DNA of 64,000 nt, from contig NW_020954556.1 of the NCBI RefSeq assembly GCF_900497805.2, positions 30,640,039-30,704,038 on the forward strand, given 5' to 3'. This document shows, piece after piece, positions 43,141 to 53,868 of this stretch. The translations under genes and the position numbers were made by a program. This DNA comes from Vombatus ursinus. Taxonomy: Eukaryota > Chordata > Mammalia > Diprotodontia > Vombatidae. Position 1 is the stretch's first letter, and every line of letters begins with the position of its first letter. The notes under the pieces were generated by a model that made no database searches, was not told the DNA's origin, and was given only the letters and a program-made list of their open reading frames with translations.

Positions 43141-43589
43141 GACAAAGAAAGCAGAGGGGGATGGGGCTGAAGACAAACCTTGTGAGTTTCATGACTATGC
43201 CTTGGGCTGGGTCTATGCACACTCACCCTTTATGTAGCCAGTTGTGTATGGCTGTGTATTGCTATGTACATTTGGGTAGAATCTCTTATAAAATCCACTG
43301 AACCTCTTAGTTTGAGTCTTCCTGGAAGCTCTGTCTTGACTCCTTGGAGAGATCTCATGCAAATGGGGGCAGAGAAGGAGGCGAAAGGGAACGTTGGAGC
43401 TTTTGGTCGCAGGGCTCCTATGGAGCAGGATTTTGGAAGAGGACAAGTTCTCTCGTTTGGCCCTTGGGCCAGGTCTGAATTCGCATACACTTCACCTCGG
43501 GTAGTCATGACTCTGCTCTTCCTGCTAAGTTTCTTTTCTTCAGCAACATATAACCCCCTTTTTCTAGTTCGCTAACCTCAGTGGTAGCT
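43141..43589. other. Unique sequence, no gene supported
   Basis: Opposed overlapping frames of 77-103 codons at 43213-43575 share the same bases and have no motif. An octamer ATGCAAAT lies at 43357-43364. Confidence 0.4.
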
Positions 43590-43990
43590 CTCACCGTGTT
43601 AAACAACGGTCTGATTTGGCATGGAAAAAAGCAGTCAATTGTTTCCTTTAAATCTTAATGTTTTAGGCCCCGGGAACATTGCAAGTAACTCTCTATTTAA
43701 TGAGAAGACTTCTGGTGAAACGTAGGTAAGATCTTAAAGACTTTAATTGCTCCCTGGAGAAAGCTGTCAGGGTTAAATAACCACATTCCAGTTGTATACT
43801 GAAAGCGGAGTGCAAAAACAAAGCCAAAAGTGAACAGCAGACTCGGAACCAGAAGTCACAAAATCTGCTGGATGAAACTTCAGAGAATTTGGAGAACAGT
43901 TTGCTCTGGGATGGAGAGCTGTCCATTTCCTAATCTGCTTGGCATGCAAACACTCAAATCAGTGACCTGTTTTCTGGTTCCCATTGGCTT
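43590..43990. promoter_or_regulatory. Candidate conserved non-coding element
   Basis: Repeat-free 400 bp with motif-rich texture (GTCAATTGTTTCCTTTAAAT, AGACTTTAATTGCTCCCTGG, GTGCAAAAACAAAGCCAAAA). A 157-codon plus-strand frame starts at 43830, but it runs through a T-tract and a MIR and is not credible. Confidence 0.35.
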
Positions 43991-44189
43991 TCTCTTCAGT
44001 GTCCAGGTTTTGGCTCTCTTTCTCTCTCACTTCCTCTTTTTTTTTTTTTTTTGGTCTATTCTCTTTCCTAAATCCCCAAATTCTCTTCTCTTCCCTTCCT
44101 CACATTGTACTCTGCTATCGTTAAATAAGGGGAAAACCTTTCCTGTTACTTTCCTTCGCTCACTCCATTCCAGTCAACTGGGTCCACCT
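43991..44189. other. T-rich unique stretch
   Basis: T18 run near 44037-44053. Confidence 0.5.
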
Positions 44190-44370
44190 GTTCTTCCCCA
44201 GTTACGTGATGTTACATCTCCTGATTCTTGCCTTGTCCTTGCCCAGGATCTAGTCCAATCATCTTATTTCCTGATGAAGAAAATGGAGCCCAGAGAGGTT
44301 TAGTTACGTGCCTGAGGTTGGGTAGAGACATAATTTGAACCACTATCTTCTGACTCCAGAGCCACCTGTC
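44190..44370 (-). mobile_element. MIR-related fragment
   Basis: TTATTTCCTGATGAAGAAAA, GAGCCCAGAGAGGTTTAGTT and CTATCTTCTGACTCCAGAGC. Confidence 0.65.
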
Positions 44371-44384
44371 CCCCTTTTATCCTC

Positions 44385-44545
44385 TTAGAATTCCTAGCTT
44401 ATGTCAAAGTTTAGCTCAAGTACTATGCCCTATAGGAAGCTTTCCCTGACTCCCACTCCGTATTTACCTTGTATATATTTTAAATTTACTCCTCTGTGTA
44501 TATGCTGTTGCCCTCCAATAAAATTTAAGCTGTTCAGGCTAGGAA
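44385..44545 (+). mobile_element. L2 LINE fragment
   Basis: AAAGTTTAGCTCAAGTACTA, GGAAGCTTTCCCTGACTCCC and CTTGTATATATTTTAAATTT; ends at a (GGAA)n run. Confidence 0.65.
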
Positions 44546-44549
44546 GGAA

Positions 44550-44870
44550 GGAAGGAAGGATAAAAACAAGTATTTATTAAGCACCTACTATATACAAAGG
44601 ACCATACAAATATCTCATTTGATCTTTACAACAATCCTGGGAGGAAGTTGCTATTATTATCCCCATTTTACAGGTGAGGAAATTGAGGCAGACAGAGGTG
44701 GGTTTTTTTTGTTTTTTGTTTTTTGTTTTTGTTTTTTATTTAGTGATTTGCCCAACATCACGCAGCTAGTAAGTGTCTGAGGCAGGATTTGAACTCAGGT
44801 CTTCCTGACTCCAGGCCCAGAAGTCTATCTACCCAGAAGTGCCACAGGGTGCCAAGAGATCCTTTCAGTT
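44550..44870 (-). mobile_element. MIR SINE with a T/G-rich insertion
   Basis: AAGTATTTATTAAGCACCTA, CCCCATTTTACAGGTGAGGA, CACGCAGCTAGTAAGTGTCT and TTCCTGACTCCAGGCCCAG. A (TTTTG)n run at 44702-44740 interrupts the body. Confidence 0.85.
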
Positions 44871-45039
44871 TTTGAATCTGTATGACCAGAACTTAACCCA
44901 GTGATTGATGGGGCTTAATTAAATAAATGAAAAGGGTAACACACCCATCATGAGTTCTTCCAACTAGGTAGTAAGGGAGAGGGCACATTGCCAAGAACAC
45001 CAAGTATCTAATTTGCCTCAAGGCTGTAATCACAGGAGC

Positions 45040-45215
45040 ACAAATTTAGAGGTGAAAAGGTTTTGGAAGACCATCTAGTCCACTTTACAGATGAGAAAAC
45101 TGAGAATTCAGGGGGTAGAATGGATTACCCAAGGTCACCAAGTTAGTAAGAAGCAGAGGCAGAATTTGAACCCAAGTCCTTTGACTCCAAATTCAACACC
45201 ATAATAAAAGTGAAC
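45040..45215 (-). mobile_element. MIR-related fragment
   Basis: CCACTTTACAGATGAGAAAA, CCAAGGTCACCAAGTTAGTA and CAAGTCCTTTGACTCCAAAT. Confidence 0.7.
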
Positions 45216-45224
45216 TCCAGAAAA

Positions 45225-45790
45225 AAACCAAATTGGGTGTTTATTTCAAAGTTACACAGTATTGAAAGTAACTCAAATTATATGTCATCAAAGTAGAAAA
45301 AAAATCTAAAAAGCTTAAAAATCATGACAAATATTACTAGTTGAATGAGAAACTAATTGGTGGCATGTCAATGTTATTAAATATATGAAAGAAGTTTCAA
45401 GCGAACACAGGACAGGCATTGTCACAAGTTCAAGAGCGTCCTTAAAAAATTACTCAAAACTAGTCCCACTTAGAAACTACTCCTTCCTGTAGTACATGCT
45501 GCCTCTAGGATGAAAAGGTGTTTCAGGAGAGAGGCCATGTGTTCTCTGGACCCCAAGGCCTTCCTATCTGTCCTCCCTCCTCCTCTTCTCCTAAGGAGTG
45601 GTCTTCAGTCAGACACTGCCACTTCTGATTCAAGAGCTTCTCAAGATTGACATCTGCCTCCCTCCAAAAGGGCCAGCTGTCTGTGACCCAGCATAACTGG
45701 GTTTGGGAGGTCATGCCCCGAGAATGAAGTGAGAAAAATGGAGACAACGACAGGCCACAGTCGAGCCCAGGACAATTCTGTTTTCTCTTG
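45225..45790 (-). other. Candidate minus-strand terminal exon with poly(A) signal
   Basis: On the minus strand AATAAA occurs at 45240-45245 within GAAATAAACACCC, and a T/G-rich stretch (TTGGTTTTTTTCTGG) follows 10 bases later, the arrangement of a real poly(A) site. Upstream lie about 250 bases of AT-rich, repeat-free sequence and a 74-codon open frame (45747-45523, MSPFFSLHSRGMTSQTQ...) of unknown kind. A pyrimidine-rich stretch ending in CCCAAACCCAG (about 45690) could be a splice acceptor. A non-coding transcript, a last exon or chance are all possible. Confidence 0.25.
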
Positions 45791-46534
45791 ATGTGACTTA
45801 GGCCTGAATTGGGAAGTATTTGGCTGACAGAGAGGGCAGATAAACGTTAAGGATTGATGTAATCCCAGACCTCAAACTTGTAACTTAGTTTGACCTTTCC
45901 ATCAGGTTCTTTTATGCAATACTGCTGGACATTTAGCAACGAGAAAGGAAATGGAGGGAGGATATCAGTTCAACCATATGTCAGCTCTGGGATATAAAAT
46001 GACAGGAAAGGAGTGCATCCAGTCAGGGATTGGAAGAACAACAAAACATTCTGTAAACTTAAAGCACGTGTATGCCTTATAGGGCTGATGTGGGGGATCA
46101 CATTCCACTGTAGGACAGAAAGGGGGTAAGTGTGTGCATATGGAAATGGGGAAATGGCTCGGGCTGAGGAAGTGATTTGACTGATTAGAAGTCTAAGCTG
46201 AGTCGCTGCAGTATAACCATGAAAATCAAAATTCAATTGGCAATAATCACAACGGTCCCTTGGATTATTTCTGCCCACAAAGGACACAAAGTACTCTCAA
46301 TTCTGCTGACCTCATTTATCCTCAGGAACATTACTGACTTCAAAATACTTTCCAATCTATTTTCACAACAATGGTTTCAACTAGGCAGGGAGCCCTGTAA
46401 AACGCTCCCCCACAATAGATAAGATTCCTGAGGCCCTGAAAACTGACTTTCCTGACCACATCCTTCACTTCCTGAGGCTCCTTGTTGCCTCTAGGATAAT
46501 TAGGCCATCCGTTCTTACCTAGTCTTTAATTGCT
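45791..46534. other. Unique sequence, no gene supported
   Basis: No repeat recognised. A 105-codon minus-strand frame (45970-46287) lacks any domain. Confidence 0.35.
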
Positions 46535-46795
46535 GAATGGGCTTCGCCTCACAAGCAGGCCTGGGAAAGGCCTAAGATTAAAAAGGCCAGGGTCTCCTAC
46601 TGCATCTGAGGCCATCTACAGTCATCTTGACCTATGTCTTACCATTGGACTCCAATGACTCCGGAGGAGAGAGTGAGGTTGATGACTCTGTACAGCCCTG
46701 CCTCACTTAAATCCAATTCACTTGCAAGTCAAGACATCCTCCTCCTGATGTCTTTGGGTCCTCTTTGAGAATGAAAGACAAACAACAACAAACAC
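46535..46795 (+). mobile_element. Unclassified marsupial repeat, second copy, with its 3' end
   Basis: CATCTGAGGCCATCTACAGT, GAGAGAGTGAGGTTGATGAC, CTGCCTCACTTAAATCCAAT and the end TTGAGAATGAAAGACAAACA followed by ACAACAAAC. The CAA-rich end is what marks it as a non-LTR-type insertion. Confidence 0.65.
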
Positions 46796-47235
46796 CAGTT
46801 GCCTCTAGGACAAGATATAAATTCCTTGGCTGGACATTTAAGACCTTTCCCAATATGGCTCTTATCTACCTTCCCAATCTCATTTTGTTCTATTTACTTC
46901 ACAAACTCTGCGTTCTCATCCAATGAGATTACTTAACACTTAACCTTATACCTCTTTGCATTGGTACCTATTGTTCCCATGCCTAGAAGACACTTTTTCC
47001 TCATTTCTACCTTTTAATATCGTTTTCTTCCTTCAAGTCTCAGCTCAGGGACCACTTACCCCATGAAGGTCTCCCTAATTTTGCTAGTTGTTAGTGCTGT
47101 CTTCCTCCTCCATGCATCATATGTGTTTCCATCTCCTCAATAGAATGTAAGTTTCTTGAGGGCAGGCGTTAGTTCCATTTTTGTCTTCCTAGTACAGTAT
47201 CACAGGAGTAAGTACATATGAAAAGGTTGTTAAAC
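46796..47235 (+). mobile_element. L2 LINE, 3' end
   Basis: GATATAAATTCCTTGGCTGG, CTTCAAGTCTCAGCTCAGGG, AGAATGTAAGTTTCTTGAGG and TCCTAGTACAGTATCACAGG in L2 order, following directly on the previous repeat. Confidence 0.75.
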
Positions 47236-47237
47236 TG

Positions 47238-47338
47238 GTGAAATTAATTGCCAAAGATCACTCAACTAGCAAGCAGAAGGGCCAAGACCAGAACTCTGGT
47301 CAGAACATTAAGTCTAGCACAACACATAGCGTGTTACA
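47238..47338 (-). mobile_element. MIR fragment
   Basis: TTGCCAAAGATCACTCAACT, GACCAGAACTCTGGTCAGAA; body only. Confidence 0.5.
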
Positions 47339-47340
47339 CT

Positions 47341-48380
47341 CCCCAGGAGGGGGCGTAATAAGACTAGAGAGATAATTGGGGGTCAGGTTATAAAGGGCTT
47401 TAAAAGCTAAACAAATGATTTTACATTTGATGCTGGAACAAAACTGGAACTGATTGAATAGGGGGTTGGCATGGTCAAATACACACTTAATGATAATTGC
47501 TTCGGCAACTCTGGAGGATGGCCTGGAGTAGGGAAAGATTTGAGACAGAGAGACCAATTAGGAGGCTGTTACAGTCATCCGGGTGAAAGGTGGTACTCTA
47601 AGGTGGTAGCTGCAAGAAAAGAGAGAAGGAATTGTTTTTGAGAGCTGCTGTGGGAGAAAAGTGGCAAGATTTGGCAACTGATTAAATATATGAGGTAAGG
47701 GAGAATGAGGAGTTAAGGATTGTGCCAGAGCAGATAGGTAGTGCAGTGGATAGAGCACTGGGCCTAGAATCAGGAAGACCTGAGTTCAAATCCAACCTCA
47801 GACACGTGCTAACTGTGTGACCCTGGGTAAGTCACTTAATCCTGTTTGCCTCAGTTTCCTACAAAATGAGCAGGGGAAGGAAATGGCAAACCACTCCAGT
47901 TTCTTTGCCAAGAAAGCCCTAAATGGGATCATGAAGTGTCAGAGTCAGACACACTTGAACAATATGAATCTGGGAGATTGGAAGGAGGGTGATGCCTTTG
48001 ATAGAGATAGGGAAGTTTGGGAGAGGGGACTGTTTGGGGTTAAAGAGTTCGGCTTTGGACATGCTGAGTTTGAGATATCCCTGGGGCATCTAGTGTGAAA
48101 TGTCCAATAAGCAGTTAGAGATGCAGGAGAGAGACTGAGGCCAGATGTATAAATCTGTTACTCAAAAGGGCAGTGATGATAGTTATACTCATGTGAACTG
48201 ATGAGGTAATCAAGCGGAATGTATATAGAGAGAAGACAAGTGGACCTAAGACAATTGAGGACCCCCTCCCCCCACCCCCACATCTTAGGAGTTAAGATAT
48301 ATATGATGAACTAGCAAAGGAGATGGAGCCAGGAGGAGATCCAGGATGGGGGAATGCCGTGAAATGAATACTATAGAAGG
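47341..48380 (-). mobile_element. L2 LINE, long ORF2 C-terminal part
   Basis: Plus-strand words in the order of reversed L2: TATAAAGGGCTTTAAAAGCT, GACCAATTAGGAGGCTGTTA, AGATTTGGCAACTGATTAAA, then (after a SINE) TTTGGACATGCTGAGTTTGA, GAGATATCCCTGGGGCATCT and GACCTAAGACAATTGAGGAC. It includes the L2 segment normally coding for the RT end (GVILDSSL...RLDYCNSLL text), now unreadable. About 790 bp of L2 remain. Confidence 0.8.
47727..47978 (+). mobile_element. tRNA-SINE with BovB/RTE-like tail, inside L2
   Basis: Head GCAGATAGGTAGTGCAGTGG, GTGTGACCCTGGGTAAGTCA, GAAGGAAATGGCAAACCACT and tail TAAATGGGATCATGAAGTGT. Confidence 0.9.
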
Positions 48381-48570
48381 GGATTTTAGGCCAGAAAGAG
48401 GTTCCTACAGACCTCAGTGGTCAGAAAAGGCTTCATGGAAGAGATAGATCTCAACAGAATCTTGATGGGTTAGTAGGATTCAGTTGAAACAAGGACAGCA
48501 TTCCAGGTCAAGGGAAAACATGAATAAGAGGTGCTTGACGTATGCTCAGTAGACAGTGAACAAGTTGGCC
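48381..48570 (-). mobile_element. L2 LINE, 3' part of a separate copy
   Basis: AAAAGGCTTCATGGAAGAGA, TCTCAACAGAATCTTGATGG, ACAGCATTCCAGGTCAAGGG. In reversed order this part should precede the 47341 segment, so it belongs to another copy or to a rearrangement. Confidence 0.6.
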
Positions 48571-49940
48571 TTATTGGACCATTGTGACATATGTAGATAT
48601 GCACACACATACACACTTATCCACTATTCATTTTCTTTGTTCTTTTCACCATAGTTACCACCACCTTCACTCTATTCATCCAAAATTGACAGAGGAAACC
48701 CAAGGACATTGTAATGTGTCATAGTATCCCTTCTGGCTGTTGGGAAAGCAGTGACCTAGTGATGTGGATCCAGAGCCATAACTATAAATGGTTCTGCTTG
48801 GGGCAAGAGGCACAAAAAGAACCCTCAGTTCAGCTGGGGGCAAGGCTAGCAGCAGAGACCTTGGGATACCATAAGGCTGCTGCTGAGGAGATTGCCAATG
48901 CTAAAAGCAAGGGAGCAGAATAGGATCAGGCTGGAGAAGAGGTCATCTGAGTCATGACCCTTGGGGGAGTTATCACCTTGTAGCTTCCAGTTTTAAGTAG
49001 TTATTCTTGGAAACCAAATGCTAATCTTATTTGTTTCTGTGAAGTCGAAGAAAGTAAAAGTGCTATCTGTGCTCCTGTAAATTTCAGAGCCCTAGGGCAA
49101 AGCTCTGTTTGCACCATCCTAGTTGCTACTCTGGTAGACCCACTTTCTTCTATTGTGATACCAGATTTTTTCCCTACCAATTAACTGCTTTGGAAGCAGG
49201 ATCCCACTCTCTTCTGTGACTCATTCCCTGATAAACTGAGACTGTGGATTGAAGGTGGGCTTGCCCTATGCTGAGAGCTCTGCATGCCACATTCCCTTTT
49301 ATTTTCACCCCAAAAAGCTGTAATTAGTACTCAGTCTTGGTTTTCCCTGCAGACACAAAGACACAAATAAGTGTTAATTTGAACATTTGCAACTAATAAA
49401 TGGCTTCCCATTGGTCCACATGCAATGTGGCAGGTTTGAGAGACACTGGGTCCCTTGAGGTAGGTACTAGAACAGACGTTGAGAGTTTACAGTGAAGCAG
49501 GAACTGACTGTCTCTGCTTTGGAAAAGGTAGAGATTATACTAAGGCCAGGTAGAGGTAGTTGTGGCCACTACTAAAAAGCAGGATAAAAATAAATAGCAG
49601 GAGCCCAAAATCCATAGCCAAAGGTCAAGCTCCCATTTCAGAGGAGCTTCAGGCACATCTGGATGAGCTATCCATTTCCACAGAAGTGAAAACTCACTAA
49701 CACTGAAAGAAAAGAATTTTTAAAATAATAATAACAAAACGGGCAATGTGGTCTCTCTCCATAAGAAATCCTTTCATACAGCATCAGCTTTCGAGCCTGG
49801 TGTCCTGACTCAGTTGAAATTTGCCAGCCTATATTCCTACACTTTTACCTGGACCTCACTCTAGTTTGATTTTTTTTAAGCTTGAGAGAGTAAATGGGGG
49901 AAGAGGGACAAAGGGAAAAAAATTAGCAAGAGGAAATCAG
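48571..49940. other. Long repeat-poor stretch, no gene supported
   Basis: No interspersed repeat and no motif-bearing frame. Composition is ordinary. A 69-codon frame at 48714 has no known domain. Confidence 0.35.
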
Positions 49941-50645
49941 ATTTGTGAATGTATCACAATTTGATTGCAAAGCAAACTTTCACAGGCAGTTTACATCCCC
50001 CCCCCCCCATTGTAATTGTCTTTTCTTACTCTACGTTTTTTCAGCTCCCTATAGACAATTTAAAAATTGGACAGAGGGAGAACATCCTCAGCTTTCTCAC
50101 CTTTCAAAGGAAAAAAAAAGTTTTCAATCACATCACCTATTGCTTAGCTCATCCTCACTGACCATGGTTTATTCATTTCGGTCTTATTTTACAATTCTTG
50201 GAAACATTAAAGATGAAAAAAGGCTAGGGTAAAGTCCTTTGTTCTCTCTGACTCTGTCCTTTTGTCTCCATGTCGTTCTCATTCCCTCCCTTCCTCCTTC
50301 TCTCCTTCTGTGCTTTCCTCCCCTGCTAGAACCACTGAATACCCCCTCAGCACCCAATCCATCTGTGTGGTGTTCAGCACCCTGGGCAAGCCACACTCCA
50401 ATATCACACACAGCAGTCACGCCCCGGATTCCATTTGGAGCCTTGTTTCAGCACCCTTGGGCAGTGTGTGCACACAGAGCACCTGCGGTTCTTTCAGCTC
50501 CTTGGATGATCTTTTATTTTAGCAACCTTGGGCAAGACCACAAACAGAGTTCAGGCTGCAGAGCCAGACCTGACCTCTTTTTATTTAGTTATTTGGAAAG
50601 GGGCATCTGTGGGAGAGTCAAATTTCCAGGCCAATAGTTTAGGGA
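49941..50645. other. Unique sequence with short overlapping frames
   Basis: C9 run at 49997-50008. Frames of 86-132 codons at 50239-50637 overlap in different phases and are not supported as genes. Confidence 0.35.
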
Positions 50646-50647
50646 CT

Positions 50648-50677
50648 TGTTTTTCCTTTCCTTTCCTTTCCTTTCTC

Positions 50678-50727
<50 letters not shown>

Positions 50728-50850
50728 TTCCTTTCTTTCTTTCTTTTTTCTTCCTTCCTTCCCTCCCTCCCTCTCTCCCTTCCTCTTCCTCCTCCTCCTC
50801 CTTTTCTTGTTTTTCTTGTTCTTGTTCTTCTTCTCTCTTCTTTCCTCTAT
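50648..50850. repeat. (CTTT)n/(CCTT)n/(CTC)n polypyrimidine tract
   Basis: About 200 bases almost purely pyrimidine on the plus strand: (TTTCC)n, then a long (TTTC)n, (TTCC)n, (CTC)n and (TTGTTC)n. A mirror-repeat tract of this kind could form triplex DNA. Confidence 0.95.
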
Positions 50851-51935
50851 ACTATAAACATATTTGTTTTTTCCTAATGGTATTTGAATGTGGTGAAATG
50901 TATGTCAGGAGATATTTTCATTTTTTTAAGGGGAAGGATGATGGCAACATCTCCAACTCTTGTGGGCGGAGTTGTGGGTTAAAGAAGGTTGTTTAGCTTC
51001 TTAGTGTCCAGTAAGTTGTTCTGTGATACAGAATAATGCTGGAAATTCAGTTAAGAAAACCAAGGCCAGAAAGAGGATCGTGATTTGTCTACTGCAATGA
51101 CTCAGTGTCCAGGTTCTAAATAGCACAAAGGCCTCTGGGTCACTAGTCCCACTTCTCTAGCAGCTGGATACCACTGATAGGATGACTCACCTCTACATGA
51201 GACTACAAGCCCTTGAGCATCAGAAGCCCTTGAATATGGGGTGGTTTTGGCCAATGGGAAGAAAGTGTATGTGTGTGTCTGTCTGTCTGGGGTGGGGGCT
51301 GTTTGCTGCCCTCTTGAGTGCTGGCCAGGATAAGGGGATGGAGGTTTCCATAAAAGAGTATTGTCTAGGTGGAAAGACTGTGCTTCAGCTATGGGAAAGA
51401 CTGATTGCTCAAAGCTGAAAAGGGGTCAACACAAAGGGTTAAAGGGGTGTTGAATGCTGGTGGAAGTGCTTGTGTTTACTTCAGCTATTTGACAGGCCTT
51501 AGAGACTTGTGGTTAATATGGGCATATTAAGTGCGAGGTTATGCCTCGGACTTGTGGTAGGTTTCTCAAGCAGTCTAAGCATTGCTGCTTCTAAAACTTG
51601 GATTTTGCTGGCTAAGACCTTCCTCTCACCTCATTACTATTGCCAGCTGAATAGAGGAAGATATTTGCTTGCCCTCACCACCCTCTCCTGAATAAACTTG
51701 ATGGCATGTTCTGATTTGGGGGACTGAACTACATGGATAGTTGGGTGGATAGACCTAAGTGGCCAAAGCAAGAGATGGGAATTTTGAAGGAGGCAAAGTT
51801 TGCTACTAGTGATCCTAACTTCTGATTTCTATGCCCTTTCCTCCTTCCTCCTTCCAGTGTCTAGTGTCCTTTTTGTGTTCTCCACCAATCAAACCCTGCT
51901 TTCAGAAGAGAATTTGAGAGACAATGTGAAAAGAG
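50851..51935. other. Unique sequence, no gene supported
   Basis: Nothing recognised; TGTGTGTCTGTCTGTCTG near 51270 is a minor microsatellite. Confidence 0.35.
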
Positions 51936-52105
51936 TTACACTCAACTTGCTTTGTTGCTGTTTGTCCTTCATTCTGGAAGAGGACCATGACATCAGGAAG
52001 GTGATGCCATGACTTGCAAGTGAATTGGATTTGAGGGAGGGAGGGCTGCCCAAAGTCACCAGCCTCACTTTCTCCTTTGCAGCCATCTGGGTCTAGTGGC
52101 AAGAT
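51936..52105 (-). mobile_element. Unclassified marsupial repeat, third copy
   Basis: Reversed relative of 46535-46795: TTGCTGTTTGTCCTTCATTC, GACATCAGGAAGGTGATGCC, TTGCAAGTGAATTGGATTTG and CAGCCATCTGGGTCTAGTGG. Confidence 0.65.
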
Positions 52106-52139
52106 ACAGATCAGGATGGCTGGAGATAGCCACCTTGCA

Positions 52140-52350
52140 TGCTTTAAACCCAGTCAAGAGATCTGGGTTCAAGTTCTGACTTGGGTACTTCCTAGCTCTA
52201 TGACAAGGAGTAACTCACAATCAGTGTCTTTGATCTGCAGTTTTAACATTGGTAAGATGGGGGAATCATAGTACTTGTGCTAGCTACTTCCCAGGATTGT
52301 TTAAGAAAAATACTTAAAGTGCTAAAAAAAATGCCAGTTATTATTATACT
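52140..52350 (+). mobile_element. MIR SINE
   Basis: GAGATCTGGGTTCAAGTTCT, TTTTAACATTGGTAAGATGG, ACTTAAAGTGCTAAAAAAAATG and GCCAGTTATTATTAT. Confidence 0.75.
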
Positions 52351-52351
52351 T

Positions 52352-52580
52352 TATTGGTGTGGTAGATAGGGAGCTGAGTTTAGCATCAAGAAGACCCAGA
52401 TTCATATCCTGCCCCTGAAAGATTCCAGCAATGTGACTCTGTAGAGAATCACTTAACCTTCAGGTGCCTCATGGCACTCCCGACAAATTTCAGTTTTGTA
52501 AAATGGAGGGAGTTCCCATACCAGGAGTTCCCCATACTACATGAAGTGAAAGATCCTTCAAGTATTTATGTGTGAAATTA
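52352..52580 (+). mobile_element. Marsupial tRNA-derived SINE, long-tail subtype (old)
   Basis: GGTGTGGTAGATAGGGAGCT, GAAAGATTCCAGCAATGTGA; the end has CATACCAGGAGTTCCCCATA and CATGAAGTGAAAGATCC. Confidence 0.6.
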
Positions 52581-53815
52581 TTCTTTTACCTCTCCTGGAG
52601 GTATTTTATTTGAAGTATTACCTCCCATTATGAATAAAAAGATTTTGGTTCTTTAGAAAAACAATCTTCAATGAGTAAGTAGGGCAGATTTATTTTTTTT
52701 TGAGGCAGGGTTTGCAAGTTGGGTCAGAACCAAGACAAGGCATTTGTGTGTATTAGACAAGGTTTTGAAAATCGTGCTGCTGTGCATTTGAAAATTGCAT
52801 CTCCTTTGTGTTGCTAGCCACTGGAGGGTTAGAACCTTCACTGTAACATGTGACTTGGCTTATCATAAAATAAATAGCTTATGCATCTCAGAGAGTAGAA
52901 TTTTCTGCCATTAAAATATATATTTTTTTCATAGAAAGCATTATCAAAAAGTGTCTCTAGTTGTGTGAGCTCTAGGTGCTTGCCTACCTTGTTTATCCTT
53001 AGTCCAACTTCTAGGTGGGATTCCTTTCCACAATCCTCTTGAAATTATACCCCATAGGTGGCCAGCCAACTGCATAGGTGGCCAGTCCTGTAAATAGCTT
53101 TAGAATATATTTAGCTTGCTTTATTCAACCACGCTGGGATCCTAAACTCATTCTTTAGTTCCTGGCAAACTTTTCACTACTTTCAGGGCAAACATCTTTC
53201 TTTCTCCCTGGCACTGTTTCTTTATTGTGACCTTTTTAATGGCTGGTCAGTGCCTGAGGTTCATTTATCCCCTGGGGGTAACTAAACTTTATACCAGTAC
53301 CCACCTCTGACTACTATAAGTTGTGAATTGAAAAGTATCTTCCATTTTTGCAAACTACTGGGTGGCCTCCCAAAGTCTCCTTCTACTTTGGATGACTTTG
53401 CTTGATAATAAAATCGATCTGCCTTTGTACAGGGCTAGGCACTGGATATTTGACGACCTTGACCTGAACCAAAGTGATGCCAAGTAAAGGACAAATTCCA
53501 TATGGAGTTATTTCTCTCTGGGGACTGACTCTTGGTTGAGGCATTTGAGGGAAAGTGGACAATGGAAATTTAAAAACACACACGCCCCAACAATTGGGGG
53601 TGTGGTAGTGGTGATTGTAGGGAGAATTGTTTATAGGACATTTTAAAAAGATGCTCAAGAGAGGTGGGAATTCCTTGTTTAGACTGCCCTCAATCTGCCA
53701 GGGATCTCCATAGCTGGAAAATGTTAACAAATGGCCTGAGGTGGAACGAGGGAATCTAAGACTCTGGGGGATCTGGAAATTTACTGTTGCTGTTCCAGAG
53801 GGCTGTGGCTTTGGG

Positions 53816-53819
<4 letters not shown>
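52581..53819. other. Long repeat-poor stretch, no gene supported
   Basis: AT-rich patches at 52620-52960. A 115-codon minus-strand frame (53383-53730) has no known domain. GGTGGCCAGCCAACTGCATA and GGTGGCCAGTCCTG near 53055-53090 form a minor direct repeat. Confidence 0.35.

Positions 53820-53862
<43 letters not shown>
53820..53862. repeat. (GT)n microsatellite
   Basis: About 20 units ending in GGTGGGTGG. Confidence 0.95.

Positions 53863-53868
<6 letters not shown>

Noticed and set aside
43830-44303. 157-codon plus-strand open frame, the longest in the window
   Set aside because: It runs through a T-tract coding for a run of Phe and on into a reversed MIR; no domain and no codon-bias sign of a gene.
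50239-50637. 132-codon plus-strand frame before the pyrimidine tract
   Set aside because: Overlaps an 86-codon frame in another phase and has no recognisable domain; likely chance.
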